From: Syntrophaceae bacterium UBA5761
GTDB taxonomy: Bacteria; Desulfobacterota; Syntrophia; Syntrophales; UBA4778
Direction of reading: 5' to 3'
Assembly (NCBI GenBank): GCA_002418885.1
Contig: DIEZ01000037.1
Coordinates: forward strand, 302-8,966
Length of the DNA stretch: 8,665 bases
Numbering within the stretch: the stretch's first letter is position 1; each line of letters opens with the position of its first letter. Position numbers and translations under genes: made by a program. Positions 6,227 to 8,665 of the stretch are shown here, piece after piece. The notes beneath the pieces are model-generated. The model was given only the letters and a program-made list of their open reading frames with translations, did not search any database and had not been told where the DNA came from.

Positions 6227-6748
6227 ATGGGAACGTTACGGCAGATGGATGTCTTTGGTTATGCCCTCAACGCGGAACGGGACGGCATGAATTTCTACCT
6301 GAAAGCAGCCAGGAAGTTCAAAGGGGAAGAATTCCTGAAGGATGTCTTTTCCCGGTTGGCTAAAGAAGAGGCCAAGCATATGGAGACGTTTATCGGTTTA
6401 AGGGCGAAGATGGAAGGAAAGGACATCGGCGAATGTTTCCGCATTCCGGAGGTCGACGAGTACCTGGAATCGATCATCCAGGAGGGTCTTTTCCCCAAGG
6501 GTGAGAACGCGACCAAGAGGCTCGAAAAGATCAAATCAGTCGGGGAGGCCTGCGCCATGGCCATGCAGACGGAAAAGAACTCGATCCTCCTCTATTCGGA
6601 ACTGTCAAAACTTACCAAGGACAAGGAACAGAAAAAAATCCTCGAAAAGATTACCAAAGAGGAGAAGGCCCATCTGGTCATGGTCAGAGGTCTGAGGGCG
6701 GATTTTGATCCCATGTACGCGGCCCTCAAGTTCGGACGGTTCTTCTAA
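6227..6748 (+). CDS. Ferritin-like di-iron protein (rubrerythrin family, no rubredoxin domain)
   Basis: The 173-residue protein is almost entirely helical and carries two half-sites of a ferritin-like four-helix bundle. They are E17 and E48-x2-H51 in the first half, and E116 and E146-x2-H149 in the second (KEEAKH and KEEKAH). These are the expected carboxylate and histidine ligands of a di-iron centre. There is no CxxC pair for a rubredoxin domain; the only cysteines are C70 and C109. Rubrerythrin-type proteins in anaerobes remove peroxide or handle iron in the cytoplasm, and short forms like this are common there. The start is set by GAGGAGGTAAGACC before ATG 6227. It stands alone, ending head-to-head with a minus-strand gene whose stop lies 18 bases away. 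Peroxide reduction, iron storage or another di-iron reaction cannot be told apart here. Confidence 0.9.
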   Translation: MGTLRQMDVFGYALNAERDGMNFYLKAARKFKGEEFLKDVFSRLAKEEAKHMETFIGLRAKMEGKDIGECFRIPEVDEYLESIIQEGLFPKGENATKRLEKIKSVGEACAMAMQTEKNSILLYSELSKLTKDKEQKKILEKITKEEKAHLVMVRGLRADFDPMYAALKFGRFF

Positions 6749-6766
6749 CGGTTTTACCGGAGACCG

Positions 6767-7039
6767 TCAAACAAACTCAATGGAGAGGTCGGGAAACTCG
6801 GCCTGGAATTCCTTCCGGAGATCCCGGAGGATCGTGGACGCTATGGCGGAGGCGATCGCCGCGCATGTGACGCATTTCGGGAGGTGGGTGTAGAATTCCG
6901 TGAATATGTAAAGGGCCCTCAGTTCTTCGTTGTAACGAACCCTCTTGATCACGCCGAGCTGTGCCGCGGGAAGGTTGCTCTCCGGGTCCTTGACCCGGTC
7001 GAGGACGGCGTCGATCTTTTGAATCATCTCCAGCTTCAT
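6767..7039 (-). CDS. Small MIP18/DUF59-like protein (possible iron-sulfur cluster assembly factor)
   Basis: The 90-residue protein fits the MIP18/DUF59 fold in size and pattern: a first helix (IDAVLDRV), the family DPE motif (VKDPESNLPAAQLGVIKRV, 16-34), a beta-hairpin with an aromatic strand (LYIFTEFY), then a cysteine-containing turn and a helix. The turn is K55-C56-V-T-C59, with two cysteines where the family usually has one. Relatives such as SufT and PaaD help mature iron-sulfur proteins, which would suit a host rich in such enzymes. That role is inferred and the match is divergent. The gene converges on the ferritin-like gene and diverges from the thioesterase gene. ATG 7039 has no ribosome site; ATG 7027 has GGAG with no spacing; an in-frame CTG at 7054 has an ideal GGAGG seven bases upstream, so the true start is open. 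Confidence 0.7.
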   Translation of the reverse strand: MKLEMIQKIDAVLDRVKDPESNLPAAQLGVIKRVRYNEELRALYIFTEFYTHLPKCVTCAAIASAIASTILRDLRKEFQAEFPDLSIEFV

Positions 7040-7045
7040 ACGGAT

Positions 7046-7074
7046 AACGTACAGTTAAAATCCTCCGTTGTCAA
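7046..7074 (-). promoter_or_regulatory. Candidate promoter and Shine-Dalgarno for the MIP18-like gene
   Basis: On the minus strand, TTGACA (7074-7069), 17 bases, then TACGTT (7051-7046) give a perfect -35 and a weak -10. RNA would start near 7039, making ATG 7039 leaderless. The same stretch holds GGAGG (7066-7062) seven bases before the in-frame CTG (7054-7052). These two readings exclude each other: the Shine-Dalgarno can only work if RNA starts further upstream. Confidence 0.3.
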
Positions 7075-7124
7075 AAGATTATGGGCGGCGGTCCTGTTGA
7101 CCGGACGGGAGAAAGGTTTTTGAA

Positions 7125-7553
7125 ATGAGAGAAACACGGGTTTCAAGGATCATAAAGTCGGAAGATCTGAATCACCACGGAACACTTTATGCCGGCCGGA
7201 TGGCGGAATGGCTGGTTGAGGCCTGCCTTATCACCACGATCAACCTGACTCGTAAACCGGAAGATGTCGTCTGCGTCCGCATCCATGGTTTCGATTTCAG
7301 GAAACCGGCGATGACGGGGGACGTGATTGAGATACGGGCCAGGGTTGCCTATCTCGGAGGCAAAAGCATTACCGTGAGCGCCGAGGTCTTTGTGAATGAA
7401 GGAAACACCCCGTCGGTCACGGGCATGTTGACTTTTGTAACGGTCGACCGGCAGGGAAGACCGTATGATCACGGTCTGACCCTGTCGCAGAGTTATATCG
7501 AAGAGAACCGCGACATCTACGAGGTCGCCCTGGCGGCGCGAAAGCAAAGATAA
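7125..7553 (+). CDS. Hotdog-fold acyl-CoA thioesterase
   Basis: The 142-residue protein is a single hotdog domain of the acyl-CoA thioesterase family (YciA/ACOT-like). The active-site loop is L15-N16-H17-H18-G19-T20-L21-Y22-A23-G24, followed by the long helix RMAEWLVEACLI. The remaining strands carry VCVRIHGFDFRKPAMTGD and the YLGGKSITVSAEV sheet. These enzymes hydrolyse acyl-CoA to free acid and CoA in the cytoplasm. The helix position that often holds a catalytic aspartate (WxDE) reads W29-L-V31-E32, so the acid may be E32 instead. The C-terminal 30 residues are polar and lie past the fold core. GGGAGAAAGG precedes ATG 7125. The gene starts 85 bases from the divergent MIP18-like gene and ends 26 bases before the dehydrogenase gene, so those two are probably one transcript. 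The natural acyl group is unknown. Confidence 0.88.
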   Translation: MRETRVSRIIKSEDLNHHGTLYAGRMAEWLVEACLITTINLTRKPEDVVCVRIHGFDFRKPAMTGDVIEIRARVAYLGGKSITVSAEVFVNEGNTPSVTGMLTFVTVDRQGRPYDHGLTLSQSYIEENRDIYEVALAARKQR

Positions 7554-7579
7554 TCGAAGGAACTGGAGAGGGTGGCAAG

Positions 7580-8566
7580 ATGTCAAAGCCAAAGATTCTT
7601 CTTACCGGCCGCATCCCCGACGGCGTGACGGCCGTGCTCGAAAAGGACTGCGATGTAGAAAGCAACAAAGAAGACCGACCGATGGAGCGGGCGGCTCTCC
7701 TGGAACTCGTTCAGGATAAAGAAGGCATCATCTCAATGATCACGGACCGTATCGACGGCAAGCTCATGGACCGTGCGCCCCGCCTTCGGATGATTGCCGC
7801 CATGGCCGTGGGTTACGACAACATCGATATCGGGGCGGCGACGGCCCGGGGCATACCCGTCTCCAACACCCCGGAAGTCCTCACGGACGCGACCGCAGAG
7901 CTCGCGTTTGCCCTAATTCTTGCAGCCGCCCGGCGGGTCGTCGAGATGGACGGGCTGACCCGTAGGGGTGGGTTTCGCTACTGGGCGCCCATGCTGTTTC
8001 TGGGCACCGAGGTGACGGGAAAGACACTGGGCATCATCGGCCTCGGGAGGATCGGAAAAGCGGTGGCCCGGAGGGCGCGGGGTTTCGACATGAAGGTCCT
8101 CTATCACAACCGCGAGCGAATCGACGCTGCCGGTGAACGTGAGCTTAAGACGGAATATGCCGACTTGGAAAGACTCCTCCGGGAATCGGATTTTGTCTCT
8201 CTCCATGTTCCGCTGACCGAGGAGACGAAACACCTCATCAGTGGGCGCGAGCTCGCGCTGATGAAACCGACGGCCTTTCTCATCAACACATCCCGCGGCC
8301 CGGTCGTTGATGAAAAGGCCCTGGTGAAAGTCTTGCGGGAGCGGAAGATAGGAGGCGCCGGGCTGGATGTCTACGAGAACGAACCGGCTCTCACCCCGGG
8401 TCTGGCGGAGCTGGACAACGTCACTCTTCTCCCTCACGTAGGAAGCGGCACCCTGGAGACACGCATCCGTATGGCCGTCCTGGCCGTAGAGAATCTACTG
8501 GCCGGTTTGCGGGGCGACGTTCCGCCGAACATCCTGAATCCCGTGGTTCTGGGAAAAAAGCGGTAA
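7580..8566 (+). CDS. D-2-hydroxyacid dehydrogenase (glyoxylate/hydroxypyruvate reductase type)
   Basis: The 328-residue protein is full length for the D-isomer-specific 2-hydroxyacid dehydrogenase family. The substrate domain has AVGYDNID (76-83). The Rossmann domain has GLGRIG (154-159), followed at the end of its second strand by Y175-H-N177-R178. The lack of an acidic residue there suggests NADPH preference, as in glyoxylate/hydroxypyruvate reductases. The catalytic set is complete: R239 in NTSRGPVVD, E268 in ENEP and H286 in LLPHVGS. It reduces a 2-oxoacid to the D-2-hydroxyacid, or the reverse, in the cytoplasm. The gene follows the thioesterase gene by 26 bases, with GGAGAGGG upstream of ATG 7580. 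Glyoxylate or hydroxypyruvate is the most likely substrate, but D-lactate or phosphoglycerate-type relatives share the motifs. There is no C-terminal ACT domain, which argues against typical SerA. Confidence 0.93.
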   Translation: MSKPKILLTGRIPDGVTAVLEKDCDVESNKEDRPMERAALLELVQDKEGIISMITDRIDGKLMDRAPRLRMIAAMAVGYDNIDIGAATARGIPVSNTPEVLTDATAELAFALILAAARRVVEMDGLTRRGGFRYWAPMLFLGTEVTGKTLGIIGLGRIGKAVARRARGFDMKVLYHNRERIDAAGERELKTEYADLERLLRESDFVSLHVPLTEETKHLISGRELALMKPTAFLINTSRGPVVDEKALVKVLRERKIGGAGLDVYENEPALTPGLAELDNVTLLPHVGSGTLETRIRMAVLAVENLLAGLRGDVPPNILNPVVLGKKR

Positions 8567-8604
8567 ACATCGGGCAAAGGCAAGATTGGCTGTCTTGATT
8601 ATAA

Positions 8605-8665
8605 TGGTGCGCCCACAAGGATTCGAACCTTGGGCCTTTGGATTCGTAGTCCAACGCTCTATCCA
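8605..8665 (-). tRNA. tRNA-Arg(ACG), 3' part (cut by the right edge)
   Basis: On the minus strand I can place the 3' end of the D arm, the anticodon arm (stem TTGGA/TCCAA around loop CTACGAA; anticodon ACG at 8647-8645), and the T arm (CAAGG-TTCGAAT-CCTTG). The 3' acceptor strand is TGGGCGC, followed by discriminator A and an encoded CCA at 8607-8605. The 5' acceptor strand and most of the D arm are outside the window. ACG is the usual bacterial arginine anticodon, whose A34 becomes inosine through TadA. Transcription points towards the dehydrogenase gene, which it meets tail to tail. Confidence 0.95.

Noticed and set aside
6735..6768. Possible terminator hairpin between the converging ferritin-like and MIP18-like genes (ACGGT/ACCGT)
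   Set aside because: The stem is only 5-6 pairs with a 10- or 22-base loop, and there is no T run on either strand.
8581..8597. Hairpin CAAGA/TCTTG after the dehydrogenase gene and tRNA
   Set aside because: It is a five-pair stem with a 7-base loop and no T tract on either strand, so too weak to call a terminator.

Overview
The window looks like chromosomal DNA from a GC-rich, strictly anaerobic bacterium. It is most like a syntrophic or sulfate-reducing member of the Desulfobacterota (former Deltaproteobacteria). This is inferred from the gene content: a 2-oxoacid:acceptor oxidoreductase with an iron-sulfur flavoprotein partner, a rubrerythrin-type ferritin-like protein, a compact CstA transporter and a single-domain ArsA-type ATPase. 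No phage, transposon or CRISPR feature is visible, and no gap between genes exceeds about 220 bases.

Left part (1-1703, minus strand). An operon reads leftwards: an XRE-cupin regulator, then the gamma subunit of a 2-oxoacid:acceptor oxidoreductase, then a GltD-like iron-sulfur flavoprotein that runs off the left edge. Its catalytic (alpha/beta) subunits are not in the window and are probably further left. The AT-rich stretch 1704-1919 separates this operon from rightward genes. It carries good sigma-70-like promoter candidates on both strands and a repeated AATATGAAA word that could be an operator.

Middle (1920-4119, plus strand). A nitroreductase-family gene survives only as its N- and C-terminal ends joined in frame, so it looks like an internal-deletion pseudogene. 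Next is cstA, a transporter of the CstA family (peptides or pyruvate in characterised members), closed by a strong intrinsic terminator. A transporter that may import pyruvate or peptides, lying divergent from a 2-oxoacid-oxidising complex and its cupin regulator, suggests one uptake-plus-oxidation module.

Three-gene unit (4140-6047, plus strand). A 93-residue unknown protein, an ArsA/Get3-type ATPase without the usual metal-binding cysteines, and a 224-residue protein with one N-terminal membrane helix are packed with TGATG coupling and a 14-base overlap. This is the best candidate here for an undescribed system.

Right part (6227-8665). It holds a ferritin-like di-iron protein, a convergent MIP18/DUF59-like small protein on the minus strand, and a likely two-gene unit of a hotdog acyl-CoA thioesterase and a D-2-hydroxyacid dehydrogenase. 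The 3' part of a tRNA-Arg(ACG) gene lies on the minus strand at the right edge.
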